60,004 nucleotides of DNA from Helicobacter pullorum NCTC 12824 (GCF_017979475.1 NZ_JAERIT010000010.1:1-60004); one strand, 5' to 3'; numbered from the stretch's first letter, positions 7,695 to 16,447 are shown. Made by a program: numbers and translations. The notes: generated by a model from the sequence alone, not told the origin.

Positions 7695-7814
7695 ATGATT
7701 GCACTTATAGTTATTGTTTTTGTTTGTTTTGTTTCTATACTTTTTATTGTTAAAGCTATTGAAACTGCATTTTGTGATTTTTATAGTTCCATTCAAAATT
7801 TAATTAAGGAGTAA
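7695..7814 (+). CDS. 39-residue single-span membrane peptide
   Basis: This short frame reads MIALIVIVFVCFVSILFIV and then a polar tail ending IQNLIKE. The hydrophobic run is a clear transmembrane helix. The last codons AAG GAG TAA form the Shine-Dalgarno of the next gene, as in several neighbours. Its own ribosome site is poor, which lowers confidence. It fills an otherwise empty 147-base gap. Confidence 0.4.
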   Translation: MIALIVIVFVCFVSILFIVKAIETAFCDFYSSIQNLIKE

Positions 7815-7816
7815 AA

Positions 7817-8260
7817 ATGGCAACAAGAAGTTTGATAGGCTTTGTTGAAAATGGGAACATTGTGGCTAGTTATTGCCACTTTGATGGGTATTTAGAACAT
7901 AATGGTAGAATCTTACTTGAATTCTATAATGATTATGCTTTAGCAAAAGAGCTAGTTTTAGGTGGTTGTATGTCTTCTATTGATCCAAATATCAAAGAAG
8001 TGAATTATTATAAACCCTATGAAGCTCCAAATACCTTTCCTTATGCCGAAGCCTCCAAGTCTTTTAAAAAAAACTATCTCAAAAAGAGTTCTGAACCTCC
8101 CTATATAGATATAGAATACATCTATTATCACAATGAAGAAAAATGGCTGTATAGGGAAGTCACTTATACTTACATAAGTAATAGAATCTCTTTTAGTGAG
8201 GAAAAAATTCTCCAAAACAATATTGCCCTAGATAAAAAAACTCAAGGCATATTGTTTTGA
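7817..8260 (+). CDS. Hypothetical protein, phage MATRSLIG family
   Basis: The N-terminus MATRSLIGFVENG followed by SYCHFDGYLEHNGRILLEFY is the hallmark of a widespread phage family of unknown function that starts M-TRS-IG and has a Y-H-DGYPE-like motif near residue 30; the proline is missing here. The protein has 147 residues and an AAGGAG site. It supports the view that this half of the window comes from a phage- or plasmid-type element. Confidence 0.7.
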   Translation: MATRSLIGFVENGNIVASYCHFDGYLEHNGRILLEFYNDYALAKELVLGGCMSSIDPNIKEVNYYKPYEAPNTFPYAEASKSFKKNYLKKSSEPPYIDIEYIYYHNEEKWLYREVTYTYISNRISFSEEKILQNNIALDKKTQGILF

Positions 8261-8319
8261 TTATAATTTAGAGACTATGCCTCTTTGTAAAATTAAAATA
8301 AAAATAAAAAGGATAAATT

Positions 8320-8448
8320 ATGAAAAAAAGAGATCTAAATATAGTTAAAAACTATAAGAGAGAGATTTCTCTGCAAACTAAGGTTGTCAGAGATAGGACT
8401 AAATACACCAGAAAGCAAAAGCACAAAAAAGTCAATCTTCATTATTAA
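8320..8448 (+). CDS. 42-residue very basic peptide with YTRKQKHK motif
   Basis: A frame preceded by AAAAAGGATAAATT encodes MKKRDLNIVKNYKREISL and ends in KVVRDRTKYTRKQKHKK plus a short tail. About 40 % of its residues are Lys or Arg. The pattern V-xDxxxYxRKxKHK is shared by small phage and plasmid proteins and faintly recalls the basic tail of ribosome-rescue factor ArfA, but the hydrophobic N-terminal part of ArfA is absent. An RNA- or ribosome-binding role is a guess. The good ribosome site and family-like motif support it as a real gene. Confidence 0.6.
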   Translation: MKKRDLNIVKNYKREISLQTKVVRDRTKYTRKQKHKKVNLHY

Positions 8449-8524
8449 ATGGCATTTTAAGTCGCTTTGCGAATGTAATTAGTGGAAAAAAGTGTATTCC
8501 TTATATCAAAAAGAGGGATACTAC

Positions 8525-8550
8525 AAAAAGGCACTCTAGCCTTAAATGTT
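8525..8550 (+). terminator. Weak hairpin before the gene at 8581
   Basis: AAAAAGGC ... GCCTT with a 6-base loop, followed by AAATGTTTTT, could be a weak intrinsic terminator of the small gene ending at 8448. The stem has only five strong pairs. Its position also argues against the GTG start at 8482 for the next gene. Confidence 0.3.
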
Positions 8551-8580
8551 TTTAAAAAAAAACAATATAAAGAAAACAAT

Positions 8581-9243
8581 ATGACAAATTTAGCACAAAA
8601 AGAAATTTTAATTGAAGTAGAGTTAGATGAGTTATTGGAAAATCCTTGGACTTATTTTGACTGCAATCTTTTAGTAAATGGAAAAGAGGTTAGAATCTCT
8701 GTTGATGAGTTCGCAGAGAATCCTCTTGAGTGGGATTGCAATCCAACATTGTTATCTCTTTTAAGAAGATATAACATTGGGGTTAAAACAATCATTGATA
8801 AAAATGGAGAGAAGGAATTTAGTGTTCCTGATGATTTCGAATCTATTGATGATATAGAAGCATTCTTAAGCAAGAATGACTATGTCTATAAAAAGGTTTA
8901 TGCTTACATTCACAGTAACATTAGCCTTGCTTTAGAGGGAAATTGCTCTCCATTATTTAATTGCCCCTTTGATAGCGGTGTGGCAGGTTTCTTATTTGCT
9001 AGTAAAGCCAATATTAGAGAGTGGTATGGGGTTGATAGAATTACAAAAAAACTCAAAGATAAAATATTTCATAATTGGAATATTCTTATCAATGAGGTAA
9101 CCAATTGGGCTAATGGAGAAGTTTATCGTGTGGAAATCAATGGAGATATTTATAGTTGCTATGGATATAGCTCCTTTGAAAAAACATTAAAGGAATATCT
9201 CTCAAACCAATCCCTCCTTACTTCTTTCTTTCTTGCAAATTAA
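8581..9243 (+). CDS. Hypothetical protein
   Basis: I start at the ATG at 8581 (MTNLAQKEILIEVELDELL); the frame is open from a GTG at 8482 but that segment contains a hairpin and looks unlike protein. The ribosome site before 8581 is weak (AAAGAAAAC), so the start is not certain. The 220-residue acidic protein contains ENPWTYFDCNLLVNGKEV and, later, ENPLEWDCNP, an internal near-repeat of a W-x-x-D-C-N motif. I do not recognise a family. It stands alone before the helicase gene. Confidence 0.55.
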   Translation: MTNLAQKEILIEVELDELLENPWTYFDCNLLVNGKEVRISVDEFAENPLEWDCNPTLLSLLRRYNIGVKTIIDKNGEKEFSVPDDFESIDDIEAFLSKNDYVYKKVYAYIHSNISLALEGNCSPLFNCPFDSGVAGFLFASKANIREWYGVDRITKKLKDKIFHNWNILINEVTNWANGEVYRVEINGDIYSCYGYSSFEKTLKEYLSNQSLLTSFFLAN

Positions 9244-9370
9244 AAATCCACTAAAAATTATTAAAAATTGTTTAAGAATAAAATAGCATATAAAGGACTA
9301 TGGATATTCTTTTGTGTAAATTAGCTTTTTTTACAAAAAGGGCTTTAATAAAAAACAATAAAGGATAAAA

Positions 9371-11809
9371 ATGGAAACTATGAATTTCCAAGAATTTTTA
9401 ACTAACAATGCTGATACCATCAAGAATCAGCTAAACAAAATCGTAAATCCTGATTTTAAGGGGTTTGAAAATCCAAAGGCTTATAAAAAAGATTTAGAAA
9501 ACCTTTTAAAATTAAAAAGAAATCCTTTTCCAACTCAAGCAACTATCATTTCAGCAGGCATACAACACCTAAGAAAGAATAAATCGTTGCTTGTTAGCAG
9601 TGAAATGGGAACAGGTAAAACCATTATGGGTATTGCAATGTCCTATTTGCTCTATAAGGAAAATGGAGGTAATGTTTTCTTGATGTCGCCTTCTCATCTA
9701 GTTCCAAAATGGGCAGATGAAATAGAAAAAACATTAGGAAAAGGGGATAACAAAATTGTGAATTACGAAATTGTTATTGTTAAAAACTATTTAACAATGA
9801 CATATTTCAAAAACATAAAAAAAGAAAAAGGATTAATTCGTTTTTTTATATGCTCTAAGGAAACCGCTAAACTCTCTTATCCTAGAGAGGAAGCAAGTTT
9901 GCTTCACAATTATATTGTGGTTAAAACAGCTACAAATTGGCAAATAAAATGTGCGTCTTGTGGTGGTGTTTTAAAAGAGTTTGAAGAAATACCTAATGAT
10001 TTAATCAAATCAGAACCTCAATCTTTAAAATTAATGATTAAGGTTGATGGTGACTACATTCTCTCAGACGATCAGAATTTTTTACAATCAAGAGTAAAAA
10101 GTGCTGAAATATTTGGAGAAAGTTTTGACCCTATTGAAAAGTGCAAAAAGTGTAGAAAAGTCTATATTCCAAAAGAGAGACAACACACTTTTGGCAGTTG
10201 GTATAGTGGGACAAAAAAAGAAGCTCTAAAGGGTGTCAATATCCGAATAGGTGTTGCTGAATACATTAAAAAGCAATTACCAAAAGGCTTCATTAATCTT
10301 TTAATTCTTGATGAAATACACGAACTTAAAGGAGGCGATACTGCTCAAGGATATGCTTTTGGACAATTAGCCTCTTGTAGTAAGAAAGTTGTGGGATTGA
10401 CAGGAACATTACTAAATGGCTATGCTTCCTCATTGTTTTATATTCTTTATAGAATGAATCCACAATTAATGTTGTCTCTAGGGTTTTCATATAATGATAC
10501 AAGCCTTTTTGTTGAAAAATATGGAGCATTTGAGATTAATTATAGTGATTCTCAAGAGTTAGAGGAAAATGAAGGTGTTGTTACTCGAAAGGGTAGAAAG
10601 GGTAAAAAAATAAAAGAACTGCCTAAAATACACCCATTGATGATAAAAGATTTATTATCAATGACATTATTTTTAAGGCTTGATGAGATGAACTTTAAAC
10701 TGCCAAACTACGAGGAGGAAGTTATTCCTGTCTCTCTTGATGATGAGTTTGGGTTTACTTATCTAAAATATATTTCTGATTTATCACAAAGTATAATAGA
10801 AGACAAAGGATTACTTGGGGCTTTGGCAAATGATTCTTTATCTATCCCTGATTTGCCTCACTTATCAAAAAATGCAATAGGTAGAAATAGAATCTGTTAT
10901 GCCCATTATAAAGCTCCTGTTAGTGATGACTTTGTTACCAATAAGGACAAGGTATTAATTTCAGAAATTGAAAAGGAACTAAACCTAGATAGAAATTGCC
11001 TTGTTTATGTAACTTTTTCTAATTTAGGAGTTGCTGAACGAATTGTTGGCATTCTTAAAGCAAATTTCCCTGATAAAAAAATTAATTTCCTCGATTCTAA
11101 AATTAAAGCAGATAAGCGAGATGTTTGGATTAAAGAAAATCCCTGCGATGTTTTAGTGTGCAATCCTGAACTTGTTAAAACAGGACTTGATTTACTTGGT
11201 TTTCCAACAATCATTTTCTATGAAACAGGTTACAATGTAAGCACATTAAAACAGGCTTCACGCAGAGCTTGGAGAATAGGACAAAAAGAAACTTGCAAAG
11301 TTAAATTTTTAACCTATGCTAACACTCCACAACAAACTGCTTTAGCTCTAATGAGCAAAAAAATCAAAGCCTTAAATAGTTTAGATGGGCGTTTAGTTAC
11401 TACTGAACGAGAACTTGCTTCATTTGCAGGAGAATGCTCGATACAAGAACAAATAGCACAATCTATCCTAAGAGGCAACAACACTAGCAGTGATGAAATC
11501 CAAACAAATGGTTGGAGTTTCATAGCTAGAGAGTGGAATAGCTATGAAGCGTTTTATCTTGATTTACAACAAAATAATTCTCTAAAAGAGAATAAATCTA
11601 TTGTAATCACACAAGAAAAAACAACTTCTAAAAAAGATTACCTAAAGACACATTTTGAGGAAATTCAAAGCTCTTTAGTTAATGTAACTTTTATAGAAAA
11701 TGGGAAAAGGAAATCAGCAATGATGACACAAAAAGATATTTTAGAAATGCTTGAAACTGATAAAGATAATAGCAAGAAAAACTATCAACTCTCATTGCCT
11801 CTTTTTTAG
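9371..11809 (+). CDS. SNF2-type DNA helicase/translocase
   Basis: This 812-residue protein has the motifs of an SNF2/superfamily 2 ATPase: Walker A EMGTGKT at about 78-84, a DEIH box at about 314-317, motif III GLTGTLLNG, and the C-terminal lobe with PELVKTGLDL (motif V) and QASRRAWRIGQ (motif VI, about 628-638). Between the Walker A and DEIH boxes lie CASC and CKKC pairs, an inserted zinc-binding element. It resembles the long helicases of large plasmids and phages that accompany a DUF6094 methylase and a Toprim primase, both found just downstream. The substrate is probably DNA during replication, but a defence role cannot be excluded. Confidence 0.85.
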   Translation: METMNFQEFLTNNADTIKNQLNKIVNPDFKGFENPKAYKKDLENLLKLKRNPFPTQATIISAGIQHLRKNKSLLVSSEMGTGKTIMGIAMSYLLYKENGGNVFLMSPSHLVPKWADEIEKTLGKGDNKIVNYEIVIVKNYLTMTYFKNIKKEKGLIRFFICSKETAKLSYPREEASLLHNYIVVKTATNWQIKCASCGGVLKEFEEIPNDLIKSEPQSLKLMIKVDGDYILSDDQNFLQSRVKSAEIFGESFDPIEKCKKCRKVYIPKERQHTFGSWYSGTKKEALKGVNIRIGVAEYIKKQLPKGFINLLILDEIHELKGGDTAQGYAFGQLASCSKKVVGLTGTLLNGYASSLFYILYRMNPQLMLSLGFSYNDTSLFVEKYGAFEINYSDSQELEENEGVVTRKGRKGKKIKELPKIHPLMIKDLLSMTLFLRLDEMNFKLPNYEEEVIPVSLDDEFGFTYLKYISDLSQSIIEDKGLLGALANDSLSIPDLPHLSKNAIGRNRICYAHYKAPVSDDFVTNKDKVLISEIEKELNLDRNCLVYVTFSNLGVAERIVGILKANFPDKKINFLDSKIKADKRDVWIKENPCDVLVCNPELVKTGLDLLGFPTIIFYETGYNVSTLKQASRRAWRIGQKETCKVKFLTYANTPQQTALALMSKKIKALNSLDGRLVTTERELASFAGECSIQEQIAQSILRGNNTSSDEIQTNGWSFIAREWNSYEAFYLDLQQNNSLKENKSIVITQEKTTSKKDYLKTHFEEIQSSLVNVTFIENGKRKSAMMTQKDILEMLETDKDNSKKNYQLSLPLF

Positions 11810-11814
11810 TATTT

Positions 11815-11829
11815 AAGCAGTTTCTGCTT
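11815..11829 (+). terminator. Short hairpin after the helicase gene
   Basis: AAGCAG TTT CTGCTT followed by TTATAT starts five bases after the helicase stop. The six-pair stem is short, so termination is probably partial. Confidence 0.4.
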
Positions 11830-11915
11830 TTATATACTCTCATTTCTCTTTACTTCTAAAAACTTTCAAATACAAATCAAATCAATTCAAAACTAATTTA
11901 TTTCAAGGAGATTAA

Positions 11916-12503
11916 ATGTCTATTCAAAAAGCATATATAGACAATAAACAAATATTTTTGATTAATGGGCTAGTAGATTCTTGTCATTGGTATTATTTAG
12001 AGTTGTTTGGCAAAAGCCAAATTATTCAATCTATCTCTGCCTCTGTTATTAGTGGCAAGGCAGGTTATATCAATATCCCAAAAGATAAACTTCCACAAAA
12101 AGAAAACAAAATCGAATCTGAATTTCTTTCTTTTTGGGGAGAAGGCAAAATCAAGCGAGAGATTACTCAGCTTGAAAATGGATACGCTCATTGTATCTTG
12201 CACTCTAATATCATCACTGATGGAGTGTTTGCCTTTGTATCTCTTAATAAAAACAAGGGAGATGATTTGGAGCTTTTTAGGCAATGGCTTATGGGGCTAC
12301 CAATTCCAATTCCAAATGATGCGGAATTAATAGTTTCCCTGTATGAGACATTTTTGTTTCAAGGGCTTTTATTTTGCTTTGAAAGTTGGGATAAACAGTC
12401 AAAATTGTGGCTTTGTAAAAAAATAAAAGACAATGATTACAATATTTTGACTGAGGCGGTGGAGTATTTTTACTTCCATAAATCATTAAAGAAAACTGCA
12501 TAA
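11916..12503 (+). CDS. Hypothetical protein
   Basis: A 195-residue protein with TTTCAAGGAG before its ATG. It is of mixed alpha/beta character, with ENGYAHCILHSN and FRQWLMGLPIPIP in the middle. I recognise no domain. It lies between the helicase and the methyltransferase genes, nine bases before the latter, so it probably belongs to the same DNA-processing operon. Confidence 0.58.
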   Translation: MSIQKAYIDNKQIFLINGLVDSCHWYYLELFGKSQIIQSISASVISGKAGYINIPKDKLPQKENKIESEFLSFWGEGKIKREITQLENGYAHCILHSNIITDGVFAFVSLNKNKGDDLELFRQWLMGLPIPIPNDAELIVSLYETFLFQGLLFCFESWDKQSKLWLCKKIKDNDYNILTEAVEYFYFHKSLKKTA

Positions 12504-12512
12504 GGAGGATTA

Positions 12513-13514
12513 ATGTCAAGATTAGCCAATCAAATAGCAATGGGATTTTTCCCAACAGACAATAAAGCGGTTGAGGCTATTTTAGACAGTCTCTCAAGCA
12601 AACAAATTCCTAGTGATTTTAATGTTTGTGATCCTTGTTGTGGAGAGGGTGAAGCACTAAGTCGATTTAAAAGATTTGCAGGTGTTACAACCTATGGAGT
12701 TGAGCTAGATGAAGAGAGAGCTAAAAAAGCTTTTGAGAAATTAGATAATCTAATTTGCTCTGACGCTTTATTTGGTATTAATAAGAGCCGAAATGCGTTC
12801 TCTTTCCTTTTTTTAAATCCTCCCTATTTGGATATAAAAGTTGGAGGGAAGCAAACAAGGGCTGAAACAGAGTTTGTTTTAAGGTGGACAAAAACTTTGG
12901 TAAGAGAGGGGATTATGCTTTTAATCATTAATCCTACCTCAACTGCTAATATGAAAATGACTAAAATTTTAAAGCTTAATGGAATGGAGGTGATACATAA
13001 CTTCTACTTTAATAATGCAGATAGAAAGAATTATAAACAATACTTTCTTTTACTTAAAAAAGTGGATAAGGTAGAAATGAGAGAAGAAGATTATCATCGA
13101 GCCATTTCACCTGAAGCTTCTGTTCCATTTAATGAGGTTGATTTGGGGGATATTGTTATTCCTCAAAAAACTAAAAGAAAAATATTATTTAATCACATAG
13201 GGAATCCTAAAATTTGGCAGATTGAAGCAATGCTTCAAAAGTCAAATATGGCTAAGAATTTCTTTAAAAGAGTTACTCTTCCTAAAAGCGATAAAGTGGT
13301 GTCTATTATGCCTCCAAATGAGGGGCAATCCTCTTTGCTTTTAGGTTCAGGATTCTTTAATGATGAGATTAGCGGATTTCTTATTAAAGGGAGCTTCTCT
13401 AAAAAAGAAATGCTTATAAGTAAAGATGAGAATAGTGCTAAAACACAAGAGCAATTTGTTTCAAATATTTATGCGTTTAGCACCATAGAGAAAAAATACT
13501 ATAAACTCCAATAA
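12513..13514 (+). CDS. DUF6094-like N6-adenine DNA methyltransferase
   Basis: The 333-residue protein has the class I methyltransferase signature: motif I VCDPCCGEGEAL at residues 38-49, YGVELDE at about 61-67 (motif II acidic residue), and the catalytic NPPY at 102-105, which marks an adenine-N6 or cytosine-N4 amino methylase. The start MSRLANQIAMGFFPT resembles DUF6094 proteins of large mobile elements, where a similar opening precedes motif I. No target-recognition domain is obvious and no restriction gene is adjacent, so self-methylation or anti-restriction is likelier than a restriction system. An AAGGAGG site lies just before the ATG. Confidence 0.8.
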   Translation: MSRLANQIAMGFFPTDNKAVEAILDSLSSKQIPSDFNVCDPCCGEGEALSRFKRFAGVTTYGVELDEERAKKAFEKLDNLICSDALFGINKSRNAFSFLFLNPPYLDIKVGGKQTRAETEFVLRWTKTLVREGIMLLIINPTSTANMKMTKILKLNGMEVIHNFYFNNADRKNYKQYFLLLKKVDKVEMREEDYHRAISPEASVPFNEVDLGDIVIPQKTKRKILFNHIGNPKIWQIEAMLQKSNMAKNFFKRVTLPKSDKVVSIMPPNEGQSSLLLGSGFFNDEISGFLIKGSFSKKEMLISKDENSAKTQEQFVSNIYAFSTIEKKYYKLQ

Positions 13515-13532
13515 CTAAAAAAGGAATTTTAT

Positions 13533-14699
13533 ATGCGATACAAATTTAATTTAGAGGCATTAAAGAATATTCCTATTTTAGAAGTTCTTTCCTCCTTTGG
13601 AATAAATCAGATTAAAGGCAAATTTACCACTTGCTTAAATTACAAGAGTCACAATAACAACGATCATAAACCATCAATGTATGTTAATATGAAGCAAAAC
13701 ACTTGTAAATGTTTTGCTTGTAATCTAGGCGGAAATAGCATTGAAATTGCCAAGTTTGCCTTTAATGGAGATTTTAAAAAGGCTTGCGAGTTTCTCCATA
13801 GCCAATTTAACATTCCTTTTTTAGATGATAGCATTATTACTAGCGGTTTTACTGCTCCAAGTTTTAAAGCTCCCAAAAAAGAAGTTCAATATATGAACTT
13901 TCTAAGGGATAAGCAATACCAAAGCTTAAAGGTTGCAGAACTAATGCCAAAATATAAGCAAGAGAATAGATTAGGAAAATTAAAGATTCTATATTCTTTT
14001 GTTTATAGATATAGTCTAATGACTAATCAAGCCAAAAAGGAAGAATATTATAAAAATAGAGGAATACAAGCCCCATTGGATAAAATAGGTTTTCTATCCT
14101 ATGCAGATGTTAAAAGTCTTGAAAAAAGCCTAATTAGCTTCTTTCCTTTGGAGGATTTAACTTCCTTTAAAATCTTTAATAAAAATAGAGTGGGTTGGAA
14201 TTATGGTTATGACATAGCTATTGTTCCTTGCTTTGATTTATACTCCGATTTAATTACAGGATTTTCAGTTCGTTCATTAAATCCTAATAATAGAGGTGCA
14301 AAAGAACTTAATGTCTTTTGTAGTGATATTGTCTATCCTATGCCTTTTAATCTTACAAATGAGAATCTTAGAAATAAGGATTTTATTTGGATTTGTGAGG
14401 GGCATATTGACGCTCTTAGTGGTATAAGCTCAAGTAAGAGAGAGGATGTGTGTTTTATTTCTTTTGCAGGTGTATATACATACAAAGATGAAATTTTAGG
14501 ATTATTAAGAGGCAAAAATGTAATGATTTGCTTTGATAATGATACGGCTGGTAAGCAAGGTGGAATGGAGTTAGGAGATAAATTAAAGAAGCTAGGCGTT
14601 AATACCTTCATCGCAAGTTGGGATAATAATTATAACGATTTGAATGATTTATTAAAAGCTAATGCACTAGCAGATATTAAACTAAACAAAGTAGCTTAA
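13533..14699 (+). CDS. DNA primase with CHC2 zinc finger and Toprim domain
   Basis: The 388-residue protein has an N-terminal CHC2-type zinc finger (C34, H40, then CKCFAC with C60 and C63) and a C-terminal Toprim domain with E289 in WICEGHIDAL and the D335-x-D337 pair in CFDNDTAG. That is the DnaG-type arrangement for primer synthesis. It lacks the helicase-interaction domain of cellular DnaG and is shorter, as in phage and plasmid primases. It stands in line with the SNF2 helicase and methyltransferase, which points to a replication module carried by the element. Confidence 0.85.
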   Translation: MRYKFNLEALKNIPILEVLSSFGINQIKGKFTTCLNYKSHNNNDHKPSMYVNMKQNTCKCFACNLGGNSIEIAKFAFNGDFKKACEFLHSQFNIPFLDDSIITSGFTAPSFKAPKKEVQYMNFLRDKQYQSLKVAELMPKYKQENRLGKLKILYSFVYRYSLMTNQAKKEEYYKNRGIQAPLDKIGFLSYADVKSLEKSLISFFPLEDLTSFKIFNKNRVGWNYGYDIAIVPCFDLYSDLITGFSVRSLNPNNRGAKELNVFCSDIVYPMPFNLTNENLRNKDFIWICEGHIDALSGISSSKREDVCFISFAGVYTYKDEILGLLRGKNVMICFDNDTAGKQGGMELGDKLKKLGVNTFIASWDNNYNDLNDLLKANALADIKLNKVA

Positions 14700-14708
14700 G
14701 GAGTAAAT

Positions 14709-15068
14709 ATGAAAACAATTACAATGATAGGTCAAAATTATTGCGTTGGAATCAATCCTGAAAAAATCTTTTCTTTTTCTATTAAAAGGGAAGATGGTTG
14801 GATTAGCCTTAATATAAATAGGGGCGAAGTCTTAATCCCTATTTTATATATTGAGAACGCTAAGCTCAGAGAACTAGGATATGCAGAATTTAATACAAAT
14901 GAATTTTGGCATATCAGTAGCGAGGAATTCAATGATTTATCTGTCATAAGCTATATAGGGCGACTTTTTGATAATTCAAAAATAAGTTATTTAGTTGATT
15001 TAACAGATAGTTTCCTTAGGGATTTGCTTCTTACTTGCATTGATAGATACCATAGGAGTATAAAATGA
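14709..15068 (+). CDS. Small hypothetical protein
   Basis: A 119-residue protein with TTAAGGAGTAAAT before its ATG; the stop codon of the primase gene is part of this site. It seems to be beta-rich at the start (TITMIGQNYCVGINPEKIFSF) and helical at the end. It overlaps the next gene by ATGA. No family recognised. Confidence 0.55.
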   Translation: MKTITMIGQNYCVGINPEKIFSFSIKREDGWISLNINRGEVLIPILYIENAKLRELGYAEFNTNEFWHISSEEFNDLSVISYIGRLFDNSKISYLVDLTDSFLRDLLLTCIDRYHRSIK

Positions 15069-15277
15069 AAATCACAAAAGAAATGGCAAAAAATGCAGTG
15101 GCATATATAAACGAACATTCATTTTCTGCCTCAGCTTATAGCTATGAGGATAGCAATGGAGAAATCAAAGTCTATTTACAAATTGATGATTTTGATTTTG
15201 AGCTTTCAAAAGATGAAATCATAAATAGAAGCATTCTTTGGCTTGAAGAGCAAAAAGAATTGCTCTGTGAGGAGTAA
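15065..15277 (+). CDS. Small acidic hypothetical protein
   Basis: A 70-residue acidic protein coupled to its neighbour by a four-base ATGA overlap. It ends in GAG GAG TAA, which is the Shine-Dalgarno for the gene at 15280. I recognise no motif. Its small size and acidity recall anti-restriction or DNA-mimic proteins, but nothing specific supports that. Confidence 0.5.
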   Translation: MKITKEMAKNAVAYINEHSFSASAYSYEDSNGEIKVYLQIDDFDFELSKDEIINRSILWLEEQKELLCEE

Positions 15278-15279
15278 AA

Positions 15280-15483
15280 ATGGAGAAAGAGGAAACCTCA
15301 GAATATAAAGTGATTGAGAATTTTTATTTGAAATTGCTTGAAAAAGAGGTTAATAAAAATTTAAAAAATGGATACGAGGTTTTAGGTGGAATTTCTATCT
15401 GTCAATATGATGGAATATTCCCTAATCATAAAATCTTATATGCTCAAGCAATGATAAAAAGGATTAAAAATGGAAATGAGTAG
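15280..15483 (+). CDS. Small hypothetical protein
   Basis: A 67-residue protein with a helical, charged first half (FYLKLLEKEVNKNLKNGYEV) and a small hydrophobic second half (LGGISICQYDG). It starts two bases after the preceding stop. It overlaps the next gene by 14 bases, which suggests translational coupling. Similar tiny proteins with a GYEV-GG start to a strand occur in phages, but I cannot name one. Confidence 0.5.
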   Translation: MEKEETSEYKVIENFYLKLLEKEVNKNLKNGYEVLGGISICQYDGIFPNHKILYAQAMIKRIKNGNE

Positions 15484-16132
15484 TTATATTTATGAGCATA
15501 AAGGATTTAGAGTTGTGATTGTCCGAAATAATCATTTTTATTTGGGATATATCTTAGCACACAAAACTCATTATCTAAATGGACTTCCACAAGCCCTATT
15601 AGATAAAGAAAGAGAAAAAAGAAATATCTATGCAAAGCATATATGCGGTAATGTTTCATTCTTTAAAAGTGTTTCCAAAGCAAAATATGGAGCTTTTTTA
15701 ATTGAGGACTATCTAACAAATAGAGATGGTTTTATTATCGGATATGATAACAATTGGAGAAATGCCAATAAAACACTAGAAGAAATGGAGTCTTTACTTC
15801 GGTGTGCTTTAGATAATGAAATGGATTTAATGGAAAAGCGAAAAATTAACTTTACTTTTATTGAATACATTTTAGGATATTGCAAAACTTTAAGAGATAT
15901 TGATGAGAAATTTTTAGAAAATTTTAATATTGAATGCAAAGTTTTTGCAGACTTTTTTAAAAGTAATGGGCTTCATTATAAAGACTATGGCTTTACTTTT
16001 GATGATTCATCTGATTTGCTTTCTTTAATTAGAGAGCTAAAAGATACAGGTAGTTATATCCCTGATTGCTTTAATAGCCTATTAAATGTGGATATAAAAA
16101 ACTTCCTTTCGTTTATTGAATTAAAAAAGTAA
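15470..16132 (+). CDS. Hypothetical protein, end of the first module
   Basis: An unrecognised 220-residue protein starting at ATG 15470, inside the preceding gene, behind AAAAGGATTAAAA. The first part is beta-like (FRVVIVRNNHFYLGYILAH) and the rest is helical. It is the last co-directional gene of the plasmid-like half; after it comes an intergenic region of 645 bases. Confidence 0.58.
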   Translation: MEMSSYIYEHKGFRVVIVRNNHFYLGYILAHKTHYLNGLPQALLDKEREKRNIYAKHICGNVSFFKSVSKAKYGAFLIEDYLTNRDGFIIGYDNNWRNANKTLEEMESLLRCALDNEMDLMEKRKINFTFIEYILGYCKTLRDIDEKFLENFNIECKVFADFFKSNGLHYKDYGFTFDDSSDLLSLIRELKDTGSYIPDCFNSLLNVDIKNFLSFIELKK

Positions 16133-16191
16133 AGCTGTTAAAATGTTAGTTGAAGCATTTAAAACTATCGGCTTTGGGCTATAATAACTTT

Positions 16192-16310
16192 ATGTCTTGC
16201 AATTCTTCTTTACAAAATCTATAAACTAAGAAAAGAATAGCAAGTTACACAAAAAAGGCAAAACAGAATAGTTATGCTTTAAGTAAAAAATAGATAGGAT
16301 TTTTCCTATC
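16192..16310 (+). ncRNA. Candidate structured small RNA with terminal hairpin
   Basis: A consensus TATAAT at 16180-16185 would start transcription near 16192. Within the next 120 bases lie a 12-bp stem with one mismatch (16196-16207 with 16233-16244, a long loop of 25 bases) and a perfect 7-bp hairpin with a T loop (GATAGGA/TCCTATC, 16293-16310). Promoter, stem and final hairpin together look like a small RNA gene, perhaps for replication control. There is no T run after the last hairpin, which weakens the case. Confidence 0.35.
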
Positions 16311-16327
16311 GCCCTATTATCCATTTA

Positions 16328-16370
16328 TATCTATTATAAAAGACTAGAGGATAGTCCTTTATAATAGATA
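16328..16370. repeat. 18-bp inverted repeat, 17 of 18 matching
   Basis: The arms at 16328-16345 (TATCTATTATAAAAGACT) and 16353-16370 are reverse complements except for one base and are separated by seven bases. This is the longest inverted repeat in the gene-free region. It could be a bidirectional terminator, a recombination site or a relaxase site; the sequence alone does not decide. Confidence 0.6.
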
Positions 16371-16425
16371 CTGCAAACTTTAGAAAGTGTGCTTTATGTT
16401 TTTTATCAAACTCCAGACAAGAAAA

Positions 16426-16447
16426 CTCTTACTTGTTTAAGTAAGAG
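16426..16447. repeat. Perfect 9-bp inverted repeat
   Basis: CTCTTACTT GTTT AAGTAAGAG forms a perfect hairpin with a 4-base loop. It is followed by GATGAATTGCC and no T run, so it is not a standard terminator. It may be a protein-binding palindrome. Confidence 0.5.

Noticed and set aside
9371-13514. Helicase plus methyltransferase as a DISARM- or BREX-type defence system
   Set aside because: The phospholipase D, DUF1998, PglZ or Lon-like partners of those systems are absent, and a primase follows, which favours a replication module.
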